Assembly: GCA_025765615.1 (NCBI GenBank)
Contig: JAIVFJ010000064.1
Location: 1-64,000 of the forward strand
DNA length: 64,000 nucleotides
Direction of reading: 5' to 3'
From: Zopfochytrium polystomum
Lineage: Eukaryota; Chytridiomycota; Chytridiomycetes; Chytridiales; Chytridiaceae
Position 1 is the stretch's first letter, and the number at the start of each line of letters is the position of its first letter. The notes under the pieces were generated by a model, which was not told the DNA's origin, did not search any database, and worked only from the letters and a program-made list of their open reading frames with translations. The translations under genes and the position numbers were made by a program. Shown here piece by piece: positions 12,505 through 22,295 of the stretch.

Positions 12505-12778
12505 TGTCAGGAACAGGGCAGGACAGGACAAGGCAGACAAGGAACTGAGAGGAGTGATGATTGTATTGGAAACAATAATTCACTTGAGGGATGGGACAGG
12601 TCCCCCCATCCCCCTTTTATACCTTTTGAGAGTCTTCCTTGTCAAGACTCAAAGAAAGTTCCAGAAAGAGCAATTAGTAATACAATGATACCAATGATAC
12701 CAATGACAACAAGACAAGTCAGGAAAGCAAAGAAGGTTCCAGAAGGTTCCAGAGGTTTCCAGAGGGTGATTCATAACA
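12505..12778 (-). repeat. 3' LTR of the right chromovirus
   Basis: A 274-bp LTR whose minus-strand ends are TGTTATG and CCTGACA. It appears identical to 8638-8911. It lacks the roughly 55-bp block of GGTTCC-type repeats present in the 5' LTR at 19559-19887. Confidence 0.9.
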
Positions 12779-15700
12779 TCATCTCCCCCTTTTAGGCCTC
12801 TTCTGCAACTTGGTGGGGTACCTGGTCTTGAACTTGAGCAGAAGGTCTTGGCAGTGAGTGAGGTTTGACTCAGGTTCCCAGGTGTTGTCAGCATCTGAGT
12901 AACCTTTCCACTTAACAAGGAGCTTGAGTGTCCTTCCAAACCACTTGGCATCCAAGATTTGTTCAACCTCAAATTCCTCTTCACCTTCTACCTCAACTGG
13001 AGGAGGAGGAGGAACAACTCTGCCTGGAATGGAATTGGCCACAAACTTCTCCAAAAGGCTGACATGGAAAACTGGGTGGATCTTCATGGATGCAGGGAGA
13101 TCCAGCTTGAAGGTGACTGGATTGATTTGCTCCAAGATCTTGAAAGGTCCCAACTTGAGGTTGTCTAGCTTGGGACTTGGTCTTTTGGTCTGCAAGTTCT
13201 TCCTCAGAAGCCAAACTTGCTGACCCACAGCAAGGTCATGGTCCATTCTGTGAGTGTTGGCGAATCTTGAGGCATCTTCTTGGGCTTGCTTCAGGGTGGA
13301 GTCCAACGAAGGTGCTGATGATCTTGAGCTTATGCAAGTGTGAAGCCACAGCAGGAGCTTGGACATTGGATAGGGTCTCTTGTCCCAGAAGATCTCCTCT
13401 TGGATTGAAGCCATAGGTTGCAAAGAAAGGAGATAGCTGGGTGCTTGAGTGGAGAGAATTGTTGAGAGCAAATTCTGCCAGCGGAAGGAGGGTGGGCCAA
13501 TCATCCTGTTGATAGCTGACATAGCACCTCAAATACTGCTCCAGAGTCTGGTTTGTTCTTTCTGTTTGTCCATCAGTCTGAGGGTGATAAGCAGTTGACA
13601 GTTGAGACTTGATTCCAAGGGCTGCTGTGAGTGCTTTCCAAAATTGAGATCTGAAGTGAGGTCCTCTGTCACTGATGATTGACTGAGGCAGCCCATGGAG
13701 CCTGAATATGTGCTGCAAAAACAGGTCTGCTGTTCCTTGTGCATCTATATTCTCAGTGCAGGGGATAAAATGGGCCAACTTTGTCCTTCTGCAGATGACA
13801 ACAAGGATAGAGTCAAATCCATGGGATGGGGGCAGTTTCACAATGAAGTCCATGGATATTGATGACCAAGGGCTGATGGCAATTGGGAGGGGCTCCAGAA
13901 GTCCATAGGGCTTGTGTCTGCTGGATTTGTTTCTTTGACAGGTTTCACAGCTGCTGACATAGTTCTTGATGTACTTCCTCATGCCTGGCCAGTAGAAGTC
14001 TCTGGAAACAAGCTCATATGTCTTGTGCTCTCCTGGGTGTCCAGCTGTTGCTGCATCATGCCTTGTCTTGAGTATCTCAAGTTTTTCCTCTTCTTGGCTG
14101 ATTTGAATCTTGTGAGGCTTGGGGTCCTTGGAAATAGCATTGGCCCACACACTATCAGGAAGCAATGAAAGGTGTGTCTTGGATGGTGGGGTGAAACCAT
14201 CTCCCCCTTCAGGTGCAAGGTCTGTTCTTCTTGACAGGGCATCGGCCACAGTGTTACGGTGGCCAGGAGAATAGCACAGCTTAAAGTCATACTCAGAGAG
14301 CAGTTCAGCCCACCTGGCATGCCTCTGCTTGAGCAACCTCCTTGCCCTGAAGAAGGTGAGGTTCTTGTGATCAGAATAGACAGAGATGCCGTTAGAACCA
14401 GCCAAGTAGTGTCTCCAGAATTTGAATGCTTCCACAATTGCAAGCAACTCCTTGTCATGGACTGTGTAGTTACACTCAGCACTGTTCAGCTTCCTGGAGT
14501 AATATGCCACTGGATGCAGAGGAGCAGAGGGGTCCTGAGAGCTTGGCTGGGACAGAACAGCACCAAGGGCATAGTCTGAGGCATCAGTTTCCAAGGTGAA
14601 GGGAAGCAAGGGATCCACATGCTTAAGGAGTGGTGCACTTGTGGTTGCTGTCTTAAGAGCTAGCCAGGCTTGCTCTGCTGCTGGGGTCCATTCAAACTTG
14701 GTGGTCTTCTTGGTGATCAGTGAGAGGCTTGGCTATGGCAGAATAGTTGGCAATGAAGGTTCTGTAGAAGTTGCAAAACCCAAGGAAGCTTTGAACATCC
14801 TTGATGGAATTTGGAGCCTTCCATTCAAGAATAGTTTGGATCTTGTCTGGTGCCATGGAGATCCCCTTGTCAGACACAATGAACCCCAAAAACTCAATGG
14901 AGGTCTTGTGGAATTCACACTTCTCCAGCTTTGCATAGAGGTGATGCTGTCTGAGTCTCTCCAAGACAGTCTTGACATGTCCCATATGGCTTGCAGTGTC
15001 AGACGAAAATACCAGGATATCATCCAGGTAGACAATGACAAAAAGGTCCAGAATATCCCTGAAGATGTCATTCATCATGCCTTGGAAAATAGCTGGAGCA
15101 TTGGTAAGTCCAAAGGGCATGACCAAGTACTCAAAGTGACCATATTTGCGTCTGAAGGCAGTCTTCCATTGATCCTGGGGCTTCATTCTGACCAAATTGT
15201 AGGCACCTCTGAGGTCAATCTTGGAAAATATCCTTGCATGGCTCAGTTTGTCCAGTAATTCAGAGATGAGAGGCAGTGGATAGCGGTTCTTTCATTGAGA
15301 TCTCTGTAGTCCACGCAGGGTCTCAGCCCCCCATCCTTCTTCTTGACAAAAAAGATGGGAGCTCCAGCTGGTGACTTGGAAGGTTGGATGAATCCCTTGT
15401 TCAGCATTTCTTCAATGTATTCTTGGAGGGCCTTGGCTTCTGGTGGAGAGAGGTGGTACAGTGGCTTGAAAGGTGGGCTGCAAGTTTCATCCTTGAGTGG
15501 GATTTCACAGTCATAAGGCCTCTGAGCTGGTAGCAGGTCTGCCTTGGTCTTGGAAAACACATCAGCATAAGGGAGATATTCTTTTGGTAGCTTGGATGCC
15601 AGCAAAAGGTCTGATGGGTCCAGGTTGTCGTGCTCCTCAGCAGTGGGGCTTGAATTCTTGACTGGGAACTGTGATTCTTGAATCTTTGACTGAGAGTTCT

Positions 15701-16038
15701 GTTCTTGGCAAAGACTGTGAGCTGTGGAGCTTGAATCTTGAATGTGGACTGTGAACTGTGGTACTTGAATCTTTGACTGAGGGTTCTGTGAACTAGAGTC
15801 TTGGCCATGACTGTGAGCTCTATGAGCTCTACTTGAATCTTGACTGTGAACTGTGAACTGTAGAACTTGAGTCTTGGCTGGCTGTGAATCTTGAATCAAG
15901 GGCTTGAGAGCATGAGACTTGGGGGCTTGACTTGAGTTTTGGGTGACTGTTCCAATTGGTGGAGGTTGGACTTGACCAGTGACCCAATCAATGTCAGGCT
16001 TCTGGGCTTGCAGCCATGGTAATCCCAGGATGACAGAG
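12779..16038 (-). pseudogene. Chromovirus pol, right copy, frameshifted
   Basis: Same domain order and same three frameshifts as 5373-8637, read leftward: near 15285 (RT), 14715 (RT to RNase H) and 13315 (integrase). RT carries YLDDILVF, RNase H carries TDASDYALGAV, integrase carries the HHCC finger and DDE core, and a chromodomain ends the protein at 12779. The protease C-terminus (ILGLPWL) is at about 16010-16038, separated from the protease N-terminus by the nested insertion. Three substitutions near 13151-13159 separate it from the left copy. Confidence 0.9.
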
Positions 16039-16349
16039 AATGTTGTGAGGACAACAGGCCGTCAAGCCTGTGACCTCAAATAAAAGAGTGTATACCCACT
16101 TTTTCACCGATAATTGTGAGGATTATCCACCCGTCTCGAAGCGCGTTATACACGCATTCGGCTTGGACTCTGCTGTATATATTATTATTTTATTATTATT
16201 GGTTGTCCACATAAGCCACCGACTGACACTTGTTGTCGCGCCTGCGTCACCTGTCACTATTATTATTTGTGCCATTATTATTATTATTATTCTGTACAAT
16301 GGCTGCAGACCGAGTGACTCAGTGTCTGCTCAACTGCTGGCACAGGGCT

Positions 16350-16410
16350 TCCTTGCTCAGTGGTTAGAGCGCTCCCTTCAATTGGGAAGGTGCCAAGTTC
16401 GAGACATGCA
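16350..16410 (+). other. tRNA-like segment in the nested element
   Basis: Box-A-like TTGCTCAGTGGTTAGAGC is followed by an anticodon-arm-like hairpin (TCCC-TTCAATT-GGGA, centre CAA) and a weak box B (AAGTTCGAGAC). Acceptor pairing is not evident. This is likely a relic tRNA-derived internal promoter. The same sequence is present in the left copy near 5006-5066 on the minus strand. Confidence 0.4.
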
Positions 16411-17049
16411 GACTGCTGGACTGCAAAGTCCAACATGTCCAGCTAATAACCCCTCACTTTTGGAATGACTAAGGACTGAACCACTTCTGTGGGAGAAGTG
16501 CAAAGTCCAGATGCCCAGCTACCATGATGTAATGCCTCATATGAGTGGTATGAGAAGACAGGGCTTTTCTTTCTCTTTCTGTTGATGATTTTTACTTATT
16601 TTTCCAATTAGTATTTTCCTTTGTTTTGGCTCTTTTTCTTGTTTTATCTTTTATTTAGTTGTTTGTTTACTGTCTCTCTTTGTGTGTCTTCCTTTCTTTC
16701 TGTGGCTGTGGTGAGTGTCTTCTTGTCTGCACCAATCATTTCTTGCCAGTTCCTCCACCCCCCCCTCCACTCTGCTCTGGTGGCTGTCTGCCAAGAAATG
16801 GCCCATGATTCTCTGAGCTGTCTCTCTTTGTTGATGGCTCAGCCCCATTTGGTGAATCACCCATCCATTCTGTTTTTTACTGTTTTATTATTGTTTTGTT
16901 GTTTTGTATGTGTTTTCCCTCCTTTTTCCTCTCCTCCCTGTGATTCCAACCCTCTCCTATTTAAACTGCTGCCCCCCCTTCTTGTTGACTGTGAGAACTG
17001 TACCTGAAGTCCCTTGCCTGCCCTTTTCTTCCTGACTGTGTGTATGAGC

Positions 17050-17140
17050 TGGGGGTGGCAGTCCCCTGGTGTGTGACAGGAGGTTGGAGTCCTCTTGGCC
17101 ATCATGGCAGTGTGCTGGGTTCGATCCCCAGTGCACCTCA
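17050..17140 (+). other. Second tRNA-like segment in the nested element
   Basis: Box-A-like TGGCAGTCCCCTGGTG lies about 60 nt before a strong T-arm (CTGGG-TTCGATC-CCCAG, five pairs). The spacing fits a tRNA with a long variable arm or a tRNA-derived SINE. No matching 5' acceptor strand was found. The inverted counterpart is at about 4276-4366. Confidence 0.4.
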
Positions 17141-18231
17141 CCATTCTGCATGCTGCTTGGGTTGGACTGGGTAGGAGCCACTTGGTGATGGAAGGATAGA
17201 GGGTAAATCTGTGGTGGTGCCTCTAGGTTCCTGTCAATACATCTAGTCAAATCCAGGTCTCTCAAGGTGATATGAATGAGCTGGCTGGTCAGGTGCTGCT
17301 GCAGAAATGGTCTCTCAGGTATGCCCCCATCTCCCTGGTTGTTGGCTCCTGTGGCCTCTGGTGGGCCTGGTCTTCACTGGGTTCAGACCCTCTTTCTCTC
17401 AGATTAATGCCTGGGATGTCATGGTGTCACACTTGTGTGTGGGAGTGGGTTTTAACCTTCCTTGCTTCTAAGATAGGGGATTCCTCTGGCCTGGTGAGGC
17501 AGAAGTCTGTGTCCTAGTAGGATGAAGCAAGAAGAGTCCCACTGTCTCCCACCCTGTGTGCCCCCTCCTTGGATTGAGTTGGAACCTCTCTTGGGAGTGA
17601 GACAAGATGTGTCTGGTTCTGTTAAGTGGAAAACAGTTCTGGTTTGATCCAACAGGCATCTCTGCACACTAATTGTTCCTTGTGTTTGCCCTTTGTGTCC
17701 AACCCCCTCCAACTTAGGGCTTGTCTTTGGCAGAGAGGGAGCTGGTGCTCCAAGGTGGTGGCTCCAACAGGTTGGGACCTGGCCACTTTCCTCCCCACTC
17801 TCTTGCCTTTCCCCTTGGCTTCTGCCTTGGGAAGGAGCTGGCACAGATTGGTTGGTGCTGCCTTAGGCGCCCCCTTTGTTGCCCTAAGTCTCATTCCTTA
17901 CCGAGTGATTCGGTCCCTTTGGCTTTGCCATTGGGGTTTCTCTGTGTCTTGGACCAGAGGCATTTTGCACTTTCTTTTGTGATTGTGCCACCTTTGTCAC
18001 ACTTTTCTTATGTTTCCCTTTTAGATGTGTGATAGCTGCTCTTTTTTGAGTTTAAAGAGTTTCTTTTGTGTTTGATGATGGGCTTTAGTAGACTCCAAAT
18101 ACATTTTCCTGTCTGGTGACCCCTAGACACCTTCTTTTGCCCCTTTTCATTAGATAGGATTGGTATTTAGGCCATTGCTCTATTCCCACCTCCAGCCCAG
18201 GGTGAGGAGATTTAGAGAGCACAGTCTCACA

Positions 18232-19518
18232 ATGTGGGTGAGCCAAGATCCAATACTTCCAGGTTGACCATGGATGGTGGAAAGTCTTGGATGTGGAGGT
18301 TTAGCTTGGTTTCATGGCTGATTTCCTTGAACAGAGCATGATTGGCAAAGTGGACCTTGAGGGGTGTGGATTTCTTGATGGTGGGAATGGCACAAGACTT
18401 GGCAAGGGTGGCATCAATGATGTTGCAGGATGATCCAGAGTCGATAAGGGCCTTGGTTGTGATGGTTGACTTGGGTGAGTGTTGAATCTTGACATCCATG
18501 GTGAGTTGGTGGGGCTTGGAATCTGAGGTGTTTGTGGTGCTGGTGGTGGTGATGAAACAGGGGCAGCTTGGAGGAGGGTCCAGGGAATTGCCCCTCGGTG
18601 AGCCTGGACCTGGGAGTTTGGGTGCTTCTTCCTTGGGCAGTCCTTGACAGCGTGTTCCTTGGAGCCACAGTAGAAACACAGTCCCTGCTGGGCCCTCCTT
18701 GTTTTCTCCTCTTGGCTCAGAGGACCCTTAGGAAGTGTCTCAACTGCATCCACTTGCATGGGTTCAGGAACTGTAAGAGCTTGAGGGACTGGGGTAGGTC
18801 TTGATGTAGTTCCTACTTGTCTTTGCTTCAGCCTCTTGGAGTAGAGTCTGTTGTCAATCTTGATGGCAAGGAGAATGTACTCTTCCAAGGTCTCAGGGAT
18901 GTGCAGACACTGGGAGAGCATGCCTTGGATGGACTCATGGAGACCATCATGGTACAGCTCCATCAGAGCTGCATCATTGTATCCAGAGTCTCTGGCTAGT
19001 TGCTTGAATTGGTTGGTGTAGGCCACACAAGATTGCTTTCCTTGCTTGATATGCTTGAGCTTGGATCTTGCTGTCCAAGATGCGTAGGGGTCACCAAAGG
19101 TAGCTTCCAGCCCCTCCCAGAGCTCTTGCAGGGTGGTGGGTGTGCTTGGGAGAGATCTGTACCATGATTGAGCTTGACCAGACAGGAGGGTGCTTGTGAA
19201 AAGAACCTTGACTTGCTCACTGGGAAATCTTGAAGGTTGGAGAAGGATGACATTCTCCACAGTGGCCATAAAGTTCCTAAGGTCTTTGGCCAGCCCAGTG
19301 AACTTGTCAGGGCTGGGAACCTTGGGCTCTCTTGCTTGGTTGGCTTGGGGCAGGGGAAGAGCTTGATGTTCTTGTTGGTGAAGTTGTTGTTGAAGCTGGT
19401 GCTGCTGGTGAAGGACTTGTTATTGAAGTTGGTGTGTCTGTCTTGAAAGGGCTTGTAATTGGTCCATCAAGGCTTGGAAGGCAGTTGCATCAGGGAAGGT
19501 GTTGTTTGGGTCAGACAT
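18232..19518 (-). pseudogene. Chromovirus gag and protease N-terminus
   Basis: Read leftward from the ATG at 19518. The N-terminal Gln-rich segment meets an in-frame TAA at 19420-19422. The retrotransposon gag domain (LLSGQAQSWYRSLP; later YTNQFKQLARDSGY) covers about 18860-19270. A CCHC zinc knuckle (CFYCGSKEHAVKDC) lies near 18640-18690. The frame then changes to the aspartic protease (ALIDSGSSCNIIDATLA, active-site DSG near 18440), which stops at the nested insertion (18231). The remainder of the protease lies beyond that insertion at about 16010-16038. The breaks mean no functional polyprotein can be made. Confidence 0.88.
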
Positions 19519-19545
19519 GATGGCAGAGAGTAGTAGGAGAGGGTG

Positions 19546-19556
19546 AAGTGAATTAT
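19546..19556 (-). other. Self-priming primer binding site
   Basis: Two bases inside the 5' LTR end, the minus strand reads ATAATTCACTT. This is the exact 11-nt complement of AAGTGAATTAT at 19629-19639 within the same LTR, about 36 nt downstream of the start of the TATA box (19668-19675), where transcription should begin. An 11-nt complement between the first bases of the transcript and the primer site is the known self-priming arrangement of Tf1/sushi elements. No tRNA 3' end needs to be invoked. Confidence 0.8.
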
Positions 19557-19558
19557 GA

Positions 19559-19887
19559 TGTCAGGAACAGGGCAGGACAGGACAAGGCAGACAAGGAACT
19601 GAGAGGAGTGATGATTGTATTGGAAACAATAATTCACTTGAGGGATGGGACAGGTCCCCCCATCCCCCTTTTATACCTTTTGAGAGTCTTCCTTGTCAAG
19701 ACTCAAAGAAAGTTCCAGAAAGAGCAATTAGTAATACAATGATACCAATGATACCAATGACAACAAGACAAGTCAGGAAAGCAAAGAAGGTTCCAGAAGG
19801 TTCCACAAGGTTCCATGAAGGAATGTTCTAGAATGTTCCAGAAGGTTCCAGAAGGTTCCAGAGGTTTCGAGAGGGTGATTCATAACA
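19559..19887 (-). repeat. 5' LTR of the right chromovirus
   Basis: A 329-bp LTR with minus-strand ends TGTTATG and CCTGACA. TATA box on the minus strand at 19675-19668. It has an expanded block of GGTTCC/GAATGTTC-type short repeats (about 19790-19865) absent from the 3' LTR. Fragments with further expansion occur at 38621-38993 and 52192-52413. Confidence 0.9.
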
Positions 19888-19892
19888 GATGG

Positions 19893-20663
19893 GCTGACAC
19901 CATTCCAGATGAAAACACCTATGAATCTTGAAACTCATCTTTTGTGAACCGTGCCCCATCACCACCTTCAGCAGCTTCAGAGTCTGCTTCTTCATCAGTC
20001 TCACAATTGTTGCCTGCTTTGTTACCTCTGAGGTACCTGGAAATACAGATTATTCTCCAGACAAAGCCACAAGCTGCTACAGCTCTTCACAAATGACACT
20101 CTTGAACCAGCTGCATATGCTGATCCATCCTATGGGGGCGAACCTGGACACTGCACATCACGCACTGGATGTCTTTTTCCTCATTGGCGCCACTGTCTCT
20201 TGGCTCTCATGCAAACAACATCACGTATGGCAATCCTCCACAAGCAGGATACTATTCACTTTGCGAAGCCTTCCAAGAAGCACAATGGCTCCTAGCTGCA
20301 TTATCAGAGTTGCAACTCCCTGCACAGCAGCCACTTCCAATCCTCGAGGACAATCAATCTGCAATTGCACTAGTGCTCAACCCTCTCTCTCACACATGCT
20401 CACACAAAACACATTGACACATGTAATCATTTCCTCCGAGGCGTAGCCACTGGAGAGATCACTGTATGCTACATACCAACCAGCAACCAGATCGCAGACA
20501 TTCTCACAAAGCCACTCTCGACATCACTGCACCAGCGACTGACCTCACTACTTGGCTTCTGACAACTGCTCCAACCTTTTGAACACCCTTTCAGTCAAAG
20601 CCTCAGACGCTTATGCACGCTTTGCATAACGAGTGCTACACCCCTGGCCATCGTGTGGGGGGG
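19893..20663 (+). pseudogene. Ty1/copia RNase H relic
   Basis: Degenerate 3' end of a Copia polyprotein. In changing frames one sees the CTSRTG / IGATVSW segment (about 20150-20200), the YYSL-EAFQEAQWL segment (about 20250-20290), the LEDNQSAIA motif (about 20341-20370) and the terminal ADILTKPLS segment (about 20495-20520). The purine-rich GTGTGGGGGGG at 20653-20663 is a polypurine tract directly before an LTR. The element is cut on the left by the chromovirus insertion at 19888, and no continuation left of 12500 was convincing. Confidence 0.75.
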
Positions 20664-20939
20664 TGTTAGGCGGAACTGTCTGGTTAGTAGCAAGAGGCAC
20701 AAGACAGACCTGAACCTATTGTGACTGTCAGTTATTGTTATCACAATGCCCATGGGAGAGTGAGCCACTGCCGATGCAGACCCAGGTGCTGGATTGTGCT
20801 GTTGACAAATACCTTGAGTATTAGGTGGAACAGAAACCTGGTGTAAACAGTCTACTCTGAGTGAGTGAGTGGAAGGAGTGAATGAAGTGTAGATGTGATC
20901 TTGTGCCTCTTGCTGCTAACCAGTCAATTCTGCCTAACA
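20664..20939 (+). repeat. LTR of the Copia relic
   Basis: A 276-bp LTR beginning TGTTAGGCGGAAC and ending TCTGCCTAACA, with an 8-bp inverted terminal match (TGTTAGGC/GCCTAACA). It follows a polypurine tract. A fragment related to its central part lies on the minus strand near 49600-49760. Confidence 0.75.
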
Positions 20940-22295
20940 CCTGGTGTAAACAGTTTTACTCCTTCTCACTGTGGGCCACAGCTCTGGATCCCCAGCTACC
21001 ATTTTTTGATTTGTTCTCACTGGGAGTCATGGGTTCCACTTTTGGCTCCTTTTTTTGGGATTCAGAGGTACCATTTGTCATTGATTTGGGTTGCTGGAGT
21101 TCCCATTCTTCTTGTGGCACTGGCTCCCGTTCTCATTTGAAATGGTAGCTGGAGATGCCAATATAATGAGATCTGCAGCTCCATTTTTCTGTGATGTTGA
21201 CATCATGGCTAAGTAACCTGCCAGATTTACAGCAAGTCCAAGGATGGGGCAGCATCCCTCAGTTCTAACCACTGCTTCCCACCAGTGCTCAGAATTGTCA
21301 GAAAAGAGTCTTACAGCAATATCCCGAAAACTTTTGTGAGGGGCCAAATCACCAAATCGGAATTGAGTGGTTTTTGAGTCGGTTTGGAGTTGGTTTCAAG
21401 TCAAAATCAAATCAAAACCAAGTTGGTATGGATTCCTTTGAATGGCATCATTGGCCTCTGGCAGAATGGAAAAACTCACCGCTTGTCTGTCTTTGTGTTG
21501 ATGGCATTGGCCATCTTAAGGGCCTCAGACTGACAGCAGAATGTCGCTATAGCGGATGAATTTCTTTTCGCCTGGTCACTCTGTCTCTGCCTGCCCTGTC
21601 TGTCTTGCATGAGTTGGCGTTGGCACAAGTATCTGTGTGTCTGTGTGTGATGAGAGACAGAGAGAGAGAGAGGTGAAAGAAGAGTGACTAGTGAACCACA
21701 ACGAGGTAAGCTGTTGGAAGGGTCACGGATTTGCCTAACTTTGACAGATTGATTCCGCAGAGATGCAGGGCCGCTGAATCAGCCATGACATGCGTGAGAG
21801 GATTTACCCCCTTGGAACAGGTCCAGACTGGCGATCATTGTCAGATCTTTCTGCTATCTTTGGCATCTCCAAGCAGTCTGTGAAGAACGTCATCAGCCAG
21901 TACGATGACTGGGGATCTCACGACAATTGCTGCAGCCATCAGTGACAAACTCCATTTTGACGTGTCAACAAAGGTTATCCAGCATGGGTTGGATCATCTT
22001 GGCCTCGCTCGAAAGAAGGTTTGTTGCAACTACATGGGATCCCTCGACCATTACTGACGGAAATCAGCTTACTGTCAACTTCGTACAGCTTTGGAAGAGG
22101 CAATCGCTGCTTTTCGAGTCTTGATGGATGAGGAGGCGACCTTGCTCGCTTCTTTGGTCTTGGTGCTGGTGTGCTGCTGTGCTCCCCCTTACCCTGGCGC
22201 TGCTGTTTCAGCTGGGCTTTCTGCTGGAGTAGCTGGTGAAGTTGCTGTTCTGCTTCTACAATTGATTGGACCGCTTTCTCATATGCAGGGTCATC
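20940..22295. other. Mostly unassigned, with possible coding remnants
   Basis: A coding-like frame on the minus strand (21078-21347) has no recognised family. Near 21790-21930 a short plus-strand frame reads LSAIFGISKQSVKNVI, compatible with a helix-turn-helix, but it is soon interrupted. A GA-repeat lies near 21655-21672. No intact gene is supported. Confidence 0.3.

Larger units (their letters stand above)
16044..18231. mobile_element. Nested 2.19-kb element with TG...CA ends inside the protease gene
   Basis: The insertion begins TGTGAGGAC (16044) and ends AGTCTCACA (18231), giving a 6-bp terminal inverted repeat (TGTGAG/CTCACA). It is flanked by AATGT (16039-16043, and 18231-18235 if the last A is shared), a 4- or 5-bp target duplication. 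Removing element and duplication rejoins the protease as [14 protein letters not shown], proving insertion into a once intact reading frame. There is no convincing coding sequence. TG...CA ends with a 4-5-bp duplication suggest a solo LTR or a small non-autonomous LTR element, but a TIR transposon is not excluded. Two tRNA-like segments lie inside (16350-16410 and 17050-17140). Confidence 0.8.
12505..19887 (-). mobile_element. Full-length Ty3/gypsy chromovirus (Tf1/sushi-like), inactive
   Basis: A complete 7.4-kb element on the minus strand. Order: 5' LTR (19559-19887), self-complementary primer binding site (19546-19556), gag with CCHC knuckle, protease split by a nested insertion (16044-18231), RT-RNase H-integrase-chromodomain, 3' LTR (12505-12778). 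A perfect 5-bp target duplication (GATGG, 12500-12504 and 19888-19892) shows it arrived by integrase-mediated insertion. It is inactive because gag has an in-frame stop, pol has three frameshifts and the protease is interrupted. The two LTRs differ by a block of short repeats (274 versus 329 bp). It sits against a decayed Copia RNase H on its right. Confidence 0.93.

Noticed and set aside
16621..17007. Hydrophobic open frame as a membrane protein
   Set aside because: It is a T-rich translation of the nested element; the left copy loses the same frame by a single-base difference, showing no constraint.
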